Of a DNA stretch of 8,775 nt, positions 1-6,426 are shown piece by piece; within the stretch, counting starts at the first letter, position 1, and the number at the start of each line of letters is the position of its first letter. The stretch comes from JAICTV01 sp035634055 (GTDB lineage Bacteria; Planctomycetota; Phycisphaerae; Tepidisphaerales; Tepidisphaeraceae). The stretch is taken from the NCBI GenBank assembly GCA_035634055.1, contig DASQDR010000223.1, positions 1-8,775 of the forward strand. Direction: 5' to 3'. The notes beneath the pieces are model-generated. The model made no database searches. It was given only the letters and a program-made list of their open reading frames with translations, and was not told the origin of the DNA. Made by a program: the position numbers and the translations under genes.

Positions 1-2
1 CG

Positions 3-452
3 CCGACGCCGCTGCCGCCGCCGGTGGTGGTGGCGCCGCCCGCGCCGCCTCCGCCCCCGCCGCCGCCGGAGCCCACTCCGGTTCCGCCGCCGCCCTCGCC
101 GCCGGTGGTGGTAGCGCCGCCGGAGCCCGCGCCGGTGGCGACGGTCGCCAAGGTGCCGGTGCCGTCGCAGAAGCTGTGGGAGCAGCTCGATGCCCTGTCG
201 AAGGAGCTCGACGCCGGCACCCGCCGCGGGACCGTCACCGTCGGCAGCGTGGCCGGGCTCAGCACCACGCTGCTCTCGGTCGGCTACGTGATCTGGTGCC
301 TGCGCGGCGGGTCGCTGGTGGCGGTGCTGCTGACGACGCTGCCGCTGTGGCGCTGGCTCGACCCGCTCCCGGTGCTGGATCGAAGCGAGAAAGAACGCGA
401 GAAGGACGAGAACGACGAGGACGAGAAGCGAATCCGGTCGATGATGGATTAA
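3..452 (+). CDS. C-terminal part of a large cell-surface protein (5' end outside the window)
   Basis: The reading frame is open to the left edge, so the gene begins upstream; the GTG at 24 is only an internal valine codon. The visible 149 residues start with about 45 residues of proline-rich linker (two VVVAPP blocks 27 codons apart). A short amphipathic stretch (QKLWEQLDALSKELDAG) follows, then a hydrophobic part with the order TLLSVGYVIWCLRGGSL, AVLLTTLPLWRWLDPLPVL. The protein ends in a strongly charged Glu/Lys/Asp/Arg tail that stops at TAA 450-452. From memory, the 'SVGYVxWxLRGG...LPLWRxxDPLPVL' ending is shared by giant cadherin/VCBS-type repeat proteins of Gram-negative bacteria, where it would anchor the protein in a membrane with the proline linker crossing to the outside. 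The repeat region expected upstream is not visible, so the exact family is uncertain. The next gene begins 90 bases later behind a strong hairpin, so it is probably a separate transcription unit. Confidence 0.7.
   Translation, partial: PTPLPPPVVVAPPAPPPPPPPPEPTPVPPPPSPPVVVAPPEPAPVATVAKVPVPSQKLWEQLDALSKELDAGTRRGTVTVGSVAGLSTTLLSVGYVIWCLRGGSLVAVLLTTLPLWRWLDPLPVLDRSEKEREKDENDEDEKRIRSMMD
17..121 (+). repeat. Two 24-bp direct repeats encoding the PPVVVAPP linker block
   Basis: Positions 17-40 and 98-121 are the same 24-base sequence except for one G/A difference. They lie 81 bp (27 codons) apart in frame, so both encode the same proline/valine block. This looks like a duplicated piece of a low-complexity linker and not a mobile repeat. 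Confidence 0.6.
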
Positions 453-467
453 TGCCGGACCTCCGCG

Positions 468-505
468 CGGGCCAGCGGCCGGATGTTATCGGCCGCGCCG
501 GCCCG
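468..505 (+). terminator. GC-rich hairpin after the surface-protein gene (possible terminator)
   Basis: An inner perfect 7-bp stem (GCGGCCG 475-481 with CGGCCGC 490-496) encloses an 8-base loop, GATGTTAT. An outer 6-bp stem (CGGGCC 468-473 with GGCCCG 500-505) extends it across a small uneven internal loop. It starts 16 bases after the TAA of the upstream gene. No run of T follows, so a role as an intrinsic terminator is inferred from position and strength only. Confidence 0.4.
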
Positions 506-530
506 TCGTTGCGGGGGCGTGTGAGGGAAC

Positions 531-540
531 GAGGGAAGGG
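531..540 (+). promoter_or_regulatory. Ribosome binding site of the GGDEF/HD-GYP gene
   Basis: The purine run GAGGGAAGGG ends two bases before ATG 543, with its GAGG part at normal Shine-Dalgarno distance. It supports this ATG as the start; the protein then begins with a short basic stretch (MKRFSAATR) followed directly by a membrane segment, as expected. Confidence 0.55.
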
Positions 541-542
541 TT

Positions 543-3041
543 ATGAAGCGATTTTCCGCCGCGACGCGAATCAGCATCGGCATCACCTGCGTGACGCTCA
601 GCCTCCTGCTGGCCGCGCAGGGGCTGGGGGTGATCCCCAGCCCGTCGGATGCCACGCTCAAGGGGCGCAAGGAGCTCTGCGAGTCGCTCGCCATCCACTG
701 CTCGCTCGCCGCCCAGCGCGGCGAGGTCACCGAGATCGAGGCGACCACCAATGCCGTCGCCCAGCGCAACCCGGACCTGGTCTCGGTGGCGCTGCGGCAG
801 GCGGACGGGAAGCTGATCGTCCGCGTCGGCGACCACGACGCCGCCTGGCGCAAGGCCGACCCCAAGCGCTCCACCCCTACGCACGTGCGCGTCCCGATCC
901 TGGAGGACGACAAGCAGTGGGGAACGCTCGAGGTGGTCTTCAAGCCGCTCACCGGCGGCGGGATCATGAGGTGGGTGAGCGACCCGGTGCTCGGGCTGAT
1001 CATCTTCATCGCCGTCGCCGGCTTCATCGGCTACGGGTTCTACCTGCGGCGGATGCTCAAGCACCTGGACCCGTCCGCCGTCGTCCCCGACCGCGTCAAG
1101 ACGATGCTCAACACGCTGGCCGAAGGCGTGCTGGTGCTGGACCCCCAGGAGCGCGTGGTGCTGGCGAACGACGCCTTCGCCTCCACCGTCGGGCGCAGCA
1201 CCGCCGACCTCCAGGGGCTGAAGGTCTCCGACCTCCAGTGGACCGCGCCGCAGTCCGACGAGCCGGTCGCCGAGCACCCTTGGACCACCGCCCTGCGCGA
1301 GGGCTCGACCCAGACCGGCGTGCGCCTGGGGATGAAGGACGAGGCGGACACCCCCCGCACCTTCCGCGTCAACTGCACCGCCATCCTCGGCGGCGACGGC
1401 AGCCGCCGCGGCGCGCTGGCGACCTTTGACGACGTCACCACCATCGAGGAGAAGTCCGCGCGCCTGCGCCAGATGCTCGAGATGCTCCAGCAGTCGCGCG
1501 ACGAGATCAACCGCCAGAACCAGGAGCTCCAGCAGCTCGCCACCACCGACCCGCTCACCGGCTGCATGAACCGCCGCAGCTTCTTCGCCGCCTTCGAGAC
1601 CCAGTGGTCCAGCGCCAAGCGCTACACCCACCCGCTGGCGTGCATCATGGTGGACGTGGACCACTTCAAGAAGATCAACGACCGCCACGGGCACTCGACC
1701 GGCGACCAGGTGCTGCGGCACGTCGCCGAGCTGCTCCGCCAGCTCGCCCGCGACACCGACCTGGTCTGCCGTTACGGCGGCGAGGAGTTCGCCATCCTGC
1801 TGCCGATGATCAACGGCGAGGGCGTCCAGCTCGCCGCCGAGCGGTTCCGCAAGGGGATCGAGGCCAAGCCGATCGCCGGCATCAGCGTCACCGCCAGCGT
1901 CGGTTGCAGCGCCATCGAGTTCGACGCGCGCGACCCGCAGGCGCTGCTGGACCAGGCGGACAAGTCGCTCTACGCCGCCAAGCGCGGCGGGCGAAACCGC
2001 GTGGTGCGGTGGGACGCGCTGCCGGCGAACTTCGAGATCGAGAAGGTCAAGGAATCGCGCCCCGACGCGCCGCCCGCGCCGCCGACCGAGCGCGCCATGC
2101 CCATCCCCTTCCACGCCGTGACGGCGCTGATGAGCGCCCTGGCGCACCGCGACGCCGCCACCGCCGAACACTCCCAGCGCGTCGCCGACATCTGCGTCGC
2201 CACCGCCAAGGGGCTGATGAGCGTCAACGACTGCTTCCTGCTGGAAGTGGCCGCCATGCTGCACGACATCGGCAAGCTGGGCGTGCCCGACGCCATCCTG
2301 CTCAAGCCGGGCGCGCTGACCGAGGAAGAGTGGAAGGTGATGCGCACGCACGACCAGATGGGCGTGGAGATCATCTCCGCCGCCTTCGCCAGCGAGGCGC
2401 TGAGTGACATCGTCCGCACCCACCACGCGTGGTTCAGCGGCAACCCCGAGAACCCGGGGCTGCCCACCGGGCGCGACATCCCGATCGGCGCCCGCATCCT
2501 GACCATCGCCGACGCGTTCGACGCCATGGTCTCCGACCGCCCGTACCACCGCCCCAAGACGCGCGACATGGCCTTCGCGGAGCTGCGCCGCTGCTCGGGC
2601 AAGCAGTTCGACCCGGAGCTGGTCGAGCGGCTGATCACGGCGGTGCAGTCCAGCGACGCCACGCGCAACGCCAAGGCGCTCAGCGTCCCGCAGCAGACGG
2701 CGCTGCGCATCCGCCTGGAGATCGAGCGGCTGGCGTGCGCCCTGGACGACCGCGACCTGACGATGCTGTCGGCAATGGCAAACCGCATCGCGGCAGTCGC
2801 CACCAAGGACGGGCTGCCGCAGATCGCCGACGTCGCCACCACGCTGGAGAAAACGGCGGCCGGGCAGGCGGAGGCGGATCTCGAGGGCGTGCTGAAGCTG
2901 ACCAACGAGCTGCTGCAACTCTGCCGCTCGCAGCAGAGCGTCGGCCCGGCGCGCATCTCCGGTCCGGCCCACTCGGCGAACGAGCCCGCCACCGCGACCG
3001 CCGCCGCTGCGCCCGCGGTTGCGACGGCACACGCGTCTTAG
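543..3041 (+). CDS. Membrane-bound PAS-GGDEF-HD-GYP cyclic-di-GMP enzyme
   Basis: This 832-residue protein should both make and break cyclic-di-GMP at the inner membrane. In order it has: membrane segment ~11-32; an extracytoplasmic sensor ~33-148 with no domain I can name; membrane segment ~149-168; a PAS-like domain ~185-300; a coiled-coil ~301-333; a GGDEF domain ~334-490; an HD-GYP domain ~520-700; a helical tail domain ~715-797; and an Ala/Thr-rich end. The GGDEF part looks active: DPLTG 336-340, FKKIND 375-380 and GGEEF 412-416, with the product-inhibition I-site RDTD (R403, D406) at the classical distance. The HD-GYP part keeps H543, HDIGK 574-578, H603, HH 627-628 and D657. However, the usual HHE is HHA, and the GYP loop reads NPENPGLP, so phosphodiesterase activity is less certain. 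The tail resembles a histidine phosphotransfer (HPt) bundle with Asn747 where the histidine would sit. A hairpin follows the TAG by only four bases. Confidence 0.9.
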   Translation: MKRFSAATRISIGITCVTLSLLLAAQGLGVIPSPSDATLKGRKELCESLAIHCSLAAQRGEVTEIEATTNAVAQRNPDLVSVALRQADGKLIVRVGDHDAAWRKADPKRSTPTHVRVPILEDDKQWGTLEVVFKPLTGGGIMRWVSDPVLGLIIFIAVAGFIGYGFYLRRMLKHLDPSAVVPDRVKTMLNTLAEGVLVLDPQERVVLANDAFASTVGRSTADLQGLKVSDLQWTAPQSDEPVAEHPWTTALREGSTQTGVRLGMKDEADTPRTFRVNCTAILGGDGSRRGALATFDDVTTIEEKSARLRQMLEMLQQSRDEINRQNQELQQLATTDPLTGCMNRRSFFAAFETQWSSAKRYTHPLACIMVDVDHFKKINDRHGHSTGDQVLRHVAELLRQLARDTDLVCRYGGEEFAILLPMINGEGVQLAAERFRKGIEAKPIAGISVTASVGCSAIEFDARDPQALLDQADKSLYAAKRGGRNRVVRWDALPANFEIEKVKESRPDAPPAPPTERAMPIPFHAVTALMSALAHRDAATAEHSQRVADICVATAKGLMSVNDCFLLEVAAMLHDIGKLGVPDAILLKPGALTEEEWKVMRTHDQMGVEIISAAFASEALSDIVRTHHAWFSGNPENPGLPTGRDIPIGARILTIADAFDAMVSDRPYHRPKTRDMAFAELRRCSGKQFDPELVERLITAVQSSDATRNAKALSVPQQTALRIRLEIERLACALDDRDLTMLSAMANRIAAVATKDGLPQIADVATTLEKTAAGQAEADLEGVLKLTNELLQLCRSQQSVGPARISGPAHSANEPATATAAAAPAVATAHAS

Positions 3042-3045
3042 CGCA

Positions 3046-3065
3046 ACCGTGCCCAGTGGCACGGT
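3046..3065 (+). terminator. 8-bp hairpin directly after the GGDEF/HD-GYP stop codon
   Basis: ACCGTGCC (3046-3053) and GGCACGGT (3058-3065) are perfect inverted repeats around a CAGT loop, followed by ATTTC. The position, four bases after the TAG at 3039-3041, fits a transcription terminator, although the T-run is poor. Its right arm is also part of the longer inverted repeat that starts at 3056, so the two structures cannot form together. Confidence 0.45.
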
Positions 3066-3162
3066 ATTTCAACCCGTGTCCGAGGCATGGATAGCGCGCA
3101 CCGGCGCCTGCCCGCGAGCCAACGCGGGTTGAAAGCCCGTGCCACGCAGAACGGCCTCGGAC
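3056..3162. repeat. Interleaved inverted repeats, possible REP-like or small palindromic element
   Basis: Pair 1: 21-base arms at 3056-3076 and 3125-3145 are inverted copies with two mismatches (core TTTCAACCCG / CGGGTTGAAA). Pair 2: GTCCGAGGC at 3078-3086 and GCCTCGGAC at 3154-3162 are perfect inverted copies. The left arm of pair 2 lies inside pair 1 and its right arm lies outside, which is a pseudoknot order. A further 6-bp stem (CCCGCG 3111-3116 with CGCGGG 3123-3128) competes with the right arm of pair 1. The stretch has no convincing coding frame. From memory, 'GGCACGG...TTTCAACCCGTG' type palindromes recur in planctomycete and similar genomes, but I cannot test this here. Confidence 0.5.
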
Positions 3163-3246
3163 ATCGTCAACATCGCCCCACCGGCGCCGCCGCGGCGGCG
3201 CGTATTTGTCCCCGGTCGGCCCGACCGCTACAGCCGCGCCACCTTC

Positions 3247-3282
3247 GCACCCGCCCGCGCACTTTGGTGCGCGGGCGGGTGC
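3247..3282 (+). terminator. Perfect 16-bp hairpin with TTTG loop upstream of the beta-helix gene
   Basis: GCACCCGCCCGCGCAC (3247-3262) pairs without a mismatch with GTGCGCGGGCGGGTGC (3267-3282) around a TTTG loop. CTTTGG follows, a very weak T-tract. It lies between the repeat element and the TATACT box of the next gene. It could insulate the next gene from upstream transcription, act as a terminator, or bind a protein; the sequence alone does not decide. Confidence 0.55.
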
Positions 3283-3290
3283 CTTTGGCG

Positions 3291-3320
3291 TGGCTGGGGT
3301 TCCTTTTCCAACGCTATACT
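3291..3320 (+). promoter_or_regulatory. Possible promoter of the beta-helix gene
   Basis: TATACT at 3315-3320 matches five of six bases of the TATAAT -10 box and stands out in this GC-rich sequence. The -35 side is weak: TGGCTG at 3291-3296 gives an 18-base spacer but matches TTGACA poorly. Transcription from here would give a leader of about 40 bases before ATG 3368. Confidence 0.35.
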
Positions 3321-3354
3321 CCGCCCCGCCGCAGCAGCTTGGATTTGCACCACC

Positions 3355-3358
3355 GGAG
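3355..3358 (+). promoter_or_regulatory. Ribosome binding site that decides the beta-helix start
   Basis: GGAG lies nine bases before ATG 3368, in CCGGAGAA. The earlier in-frame ATG at 3206 has no such site and would place the hairpin at 3247 and the TATACT box inside the coding region, so 3368 is preferred. Confidence 0.5.
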
Positions 3359-3367
3359 AATCGCGCG

Positions 3368-6208
3368 ATGTTCCACGGGAACACGGACCGCTCCCGCCGC
3401 CCCCGCCGCCGCCACCATCGGCCCCGTCGCACCCCGCCGTCGCCCGCCGCCTTTGAGATCGTCGAGCCGCGCACGCTGCTGGCGACGTACTACGTCAGCC
3501 CCGCCGGCAACGACGCCGCCACCGGCACCTCGCCCACCGCCGCCTTCAAGACCATCGCCAAGGTCAACTCCCTGGACCTCAACCCGGGGGACAAGGTGCT
3601 GTTCCAAGGCGGGCAGACGTTCAACCCGCCGACCGTCGCCAGCGGGCACACGCTGAACCTGATCAGCTCCGACTCCGGCACCGCCGCCGACCCGGTCACC
3701 ATCGGCTCCTACGGCACCGGCCGGGCCACGATCAACGCCGGCAACGTGACCGCGCTCAAGGCGACCAACGTTGCCGGGCTCGTCGTGCGCGACCTGAACT
3801 TCGTCGGCACGTGGGACGGGCTGTCGGGCACCGGCACCAGCACCTCCGACGGGCTGGTCTTCATCAGCAACCTGGCCAACAACGCCAAGATCAACCACGT
3901 GCGCGTCGACAACGTCGACGTCAGCCGCTTCAAGCTCACCGGCATCGCGGTGCGCGGGCAGAACGTCAAGGCGGGCTTCACCGACTTCCGCATCACCAAC
4001 AGCGCGTCGCACGACAACGGCGACCACGCCATCACCTTCGACGCCGTCTTCGACCCTGCCTCCACCCTCTACGCCCACGCCAACGTCTACGTCGGCTGGA
4101 CGAAGGTCTACAACAACGGCGGCCTGAAGGACCTCGGGCGCCACTCGGGCAACGGCATCATCCTCGGCGACGTCAACGGCGGCACCATCGAGCGCTGCCT
4201 CGCCTACAACAACGGCCAGAACTGCAACTCCCCCGCCGGCGGGCCGGTCGGCATCTGGGTTTGGGATTCCAACGCCGTCACCCTCCAGTACAACGAGAGC
4301 TACGGCAACCAGACCGGCGCCGGCAGCCTCGACGGCGGTGGGTTCGACCTCGACGGCGGATCCACCAACTGCATCGTCCAGTACAACTACTCCCACGACA
4401 ACGACGGCGCGGGCATCCTCCTCTACCAGTTCTCCGGCGCCCGCGCGCACGGCGGCAACATCGTCCGTTACAACGTCAGCCAGAACGACGCCCGACAGGG
4501 CCTCTACGCCGGCATCAAGCTCGGCGGCGGCAGCGCGGTCAAGAACAACCAGATCTACGGCAACACCATCTACCTCACCCCGTCGGGCAACACCTCGATC
4601 GCCGGCATCAAGATCACGGGCATCGGCACCGGCAACACCTTCCGCAACAACATCGTCTACACCACCGGCGGGGTGCGCCTGCTCGACACCAACTCCGCCT
4701 ACGCGACCGGCTCCGCGCTGTTCCAGGGCAACGCCTGGTACCCGTCCAACGGCGCGTTCGCCATCCGCTACGGCGGCACCAGCCACGCCGACCTCGCCGC
4801 CTGGCGCGCCGCCACCGGCCAGGAGAAGAACGGCACGGCCAACACCGGCACCTCGAGCAACCCCAACCTGGTCAGCCCCGGCGGCGGCGGGACGATCGGC
4901 GACGCCGCCAAGCTGCACACACTCACCGCCTACCAGCTCCTGGCCAGCTCGCCGGCGATCAACGGCGGCGTGAACCTCGCCTCGCTCGGCGTGAGCGCGG
5001 GCGCGCGCGATTACTTCGGCACGCCGACCTTCGCCGGCAGCACGTTTGACATCGGCGCGTTCGAGTGGTCCAACGCCGTCGCCGGCGCGAGCGGCAACGA
5101 CACCTTTATCCTGCGCAAGAGCGCGACCGGGCGGATCGAGCTGTTCGTCAACGCCCCCTCCACCGCCGCCGCCCCCACCTATGTCTGGGCCGCCGGCGTG
5201 CTCAACTCGCTGTCGCTGGCGGGCAACGCGGGAGATGACGAGTTCACGCTCGACCTGACCAACGGCAGCCCGCTCCCCGCCGGCGGCGCGAGCTTCGACG
5301 GCGGCGCGCAGACCGTCGCCGACACCGTCAACGTGCTCGGCACCGCCGGCAAGGACACCATCGCCGTCACCGGCTCGGCCGTCACGCCGGGCGGCTCCGG
5401 CGCGTCGCTCAGCTACACCGGTGCCAACCGCGTCGTCGTCGACACCGGCGCCAGCGACGACCAACTGTTGTTCAACAACGTGACCGGCGTCTCGCTCACC
5501 TACGAACACGGGCTGGGCAATGACGCCCTGAGCGTCAACACCGGCACCTACACCTTCGCCGCCGCCGCCGCTGGCGACACCAGCAATTTGGCCGTCACCG
5601 TCGCCCCCGGCGCCAGCGCGATCTTCTCCGGGCCGCGCAAGCTGGCGGCGCTGAACGTCTCCGGCGTCGCCACCCTGGCGGCGGGCGGCGGATCGGTGCT
5701 CGTGACCAAGGCCCTCACCCTCAGCGGCGCCGGCCGGCTTGACGTGAACGACAACGCCGTGGTCATCGACTACGCCGCCGGCACGACGTCGCCCATCGGC
5801 TCGTTCAACGGCTCGGCCTACACCGGCATCGCCGGGCGCATCGCGCGCGGCACGTGGATGGCTTCGACCGGCATCGTCTCCACCGCCGCCGCCGCCAACG
5901 TCAAGCACCGCGCCCTCGGCACCGCCGAGGCGAGCGAGGTGCTCGCCTTCACCGGCTCGGCCACCACCGCGCTGTTCGCCGGGCACGCGGTCGACAAGAC
6001 CAGCGTCATCCTCCGCTTCACCCTCCCCGGCGACGCCGACCTCAACGGCCGGGTCAACGGCGACGATTACTTCGTCATCGACAGCCAGGCCTACAACGCC
6101 GGCGCCAAGAGTTGGTCCAAGGCCGACTTCGACTACAACGGCAAGATCAACGGCGACGACTACTTCCTCATCGACTCCAACGTCAGCCAGACGCCCCTGC
6201 TCTGGTGA
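3368..6208 (+). CDS. Secreted parallel beta-helix protein with LEPR-XLL-type N-terminus and dockerin-like C-terminus
   Basis: This 946-residue protein should act outside the cell or on its surface. It starts with an Arg/His-rich stretch (8-22) and FEIVEPRTLLA (29-39), a variant of the planctomycete LEPR-XLL motif found at the N-terminus of exported proteins. Residues 40-565 look like a right-handed beta-helix of the pectate-lyase type. They open with YYVSPAGNDAATGTS and NPGDKVLFQGG, the usual entry of this fold, continue with many Asn-rich turns (YNN, YGNQ, NNQIYGNTIY), and close with FDIGAFEW 560-567. Residues ~570-880 are Gly/Ala/Thr-rich predicted beta structure starting with GNDTFILRK. 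Residues 888-938 hold two EF-hand-like loops (DADLNGRVNGDD 889-900 and DYNGKINGDD 922-931), each followed by YFxIDS, as in dockerin type I repeats. No catalytic residues of a particular lyase can be assigned, so substrate and activity are unknown; it could be a polysaccharide-acting enzyme or a purely structural surface protein. Confidence 0.85.
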   Translation: MFHGNTDRSRRPRRRHHRPRRTPPSPAAFEIVEPRTLLATYYVSPAGNDAATGTSPTAAFKTIAKVNSLDLNPGDKVLFQGGQTFNPPTVASGHTLNLISSDSGTAADPVTIGSYGTGRATINAGNVTALKATNVAGLVVRDLNFVGTWDGLSGTGTSTSDGLVFISNLANNAKINHVRVDNVDVSRFKLTGIAVRGQNVKAGFTDFRITNSASHDNGDHAITFDAVFDPASTLYAHANVYVGWTKVYNNGGLKDLGRHSGNGIILGDVNGGTIERCLAYNNGQNCNSPAGGPVGIWVWDSNAVTLQYNESYGNQTGAGSLDGGGFDLDGGSTNCIVQYNYSHDNDGAGILLYQFSGARAHGGNIVRYNVSQNDARQGLYAGIKLGGGSAVKNNQIYGNTIYLTPSGNTSIAGIKITGIGTGNTFRNNIVYTTGGVRLLDTNSAYATGSALFQGNAWYPSNGAFAIRYGGTSHADLAAWRAATGQEKNGTANTGTSSNPNLVSPGGGGTIGDAAKLHTLTAYQLLASSPAINGGVNLASLGVSAGARDYFGTPTFAGSTFDIGAFEWSNAVAGASGNDTFILRKSATGRIELFVNAPSTAAAPTYVWAAGVLNSLSLAGNAGDDEFTLDLTNGSPLPAGGASFDGGAQTVADTVNVLGTAGKDTIAVTGSAVTPGGSGASLSYTGANRVVVDTGASDDQLLFNNVTGVSLTYEHGLGNDALSVNTGTYTFAAAAAGDTSNLAVTVAPGASAIFSGPRKLAALNVSGVATLAAGGGSVLVTKALTLSGAGRLDVNDNAVVIDYAAGTTSPIGSFNGSAYTGIAGRIARGTWMASTGIVSTAAAANVKHRALGTAEASEVLAFTGSATTALFAGHAVDKTSVILRFTLPGDADLNGRVNGDDYFVIDSQAYNAGAKSWSKADFDYNGKINGDDYFLIDSNVSQTPLLW
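6029..6181 (+). repeat. Duplicated dockerin-like calcium-loop coding units
   Basis: Within the beta-helix gene, the codons for VNGDDYFVIDS and INGDDYFLIDS are near-identical at DNA level (shared ATTACTTC/ACTACTTC and CATCGAC). They mark the two calcium loops of the C-terminal dockerin-like domain. In cellulosome bacteria such domains bind cohesins; in planctomycetes they are common on exported proteins, where the partner is generally unknown. Confidence 0.6.
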
Positions 6209-6426
6209 CCGCGCCGCGCGGGCCGCGCCGGTCCATCTCCCGCGGTCGAGCAATCGCGCCGACGATGGTGCCGGTTGGTGTCGCGCCGCAGGAAGCGCCC
6301 AACCCGCGCCCGCTGCGCCGCGTCGGTTTCCCGTCGCCCAACCGCTGTGATCGCGCGCAATGAACTCGATCGACCCGCGCCACCGCGCTTCACGCCGCGA
6401 CGGAAGTCGCGGATGTCTGCGCCCCC
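6209..6426. other. Intergenic region between convergent genes, with a hairpin at 6395-6412
   Basis: This 218-base gap lies between two converging genes and has no credible gene. Its clearest structure is a perfect 7-bp stem, CCGCGAC (6395-6401) with GTCGCGG (6406-6412), capped by GGAA, which is a GNRA-type tetraloop on the plus strand. It lies 15 bases past the stop codon of the transporter on the minus strand and could help end transcription there, but no T-run follows on either strand. Confidence 0.4.

Larger units (their letters stand above)
3042..3367. other. 326-base intergenic region rich in inverted repeats
   Basis: No credible gene lies here: the open frames across it have no family likeness and no ribosome binding site. 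Besides the structures listed separately, it holds a perfect 18-base palindrome at 3184-3201 (GCGCCGCCG / CGGCGGCGC) and a 7-bp inverted repeat around a single base at 3213-3227 (CGGTCGG / CCGACCG). The final 80 bases change character, with T-rich patches and a TATACT box, and look like the promoter and leader of the beta-helix gene. Confidence 0.6.

Noticed and set aside
24..26. GTG at 24 as the real start of the first gene
   Set aside because: The frame stays open to the window edge, the codons before it encode the same proline linker, and no Shine-Dalgarno sequence is present.
486..3062. 858-residue open frame on the minus strand opposite the GGDEF/HD-GYP gene
   Set aside because: It is an antisense shadow caused by high GC; its composition is Val/Gly/Asp/Arg repeats without any family motif, whereas the plus strand has clear domains.
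3206..3367. Upstream ATG at 3206 as the start of the beta-helix protein
   Set aside because: It lacks a ribosome binding site, would run through a 16-bp hairpin and a TATACT box, and would put about 54 atypical residues before the Arg-rich leader; ATG 3368 has GGAG at nine bases.
3139..3456. Small ORF of 105 residues in the 3' intergenic region
   Set aside because: Composition is Pro/Arg/Ala-rich, it crosses the hairpins and the start of the beta-helix gene in another frame, and nothing indicates translation.
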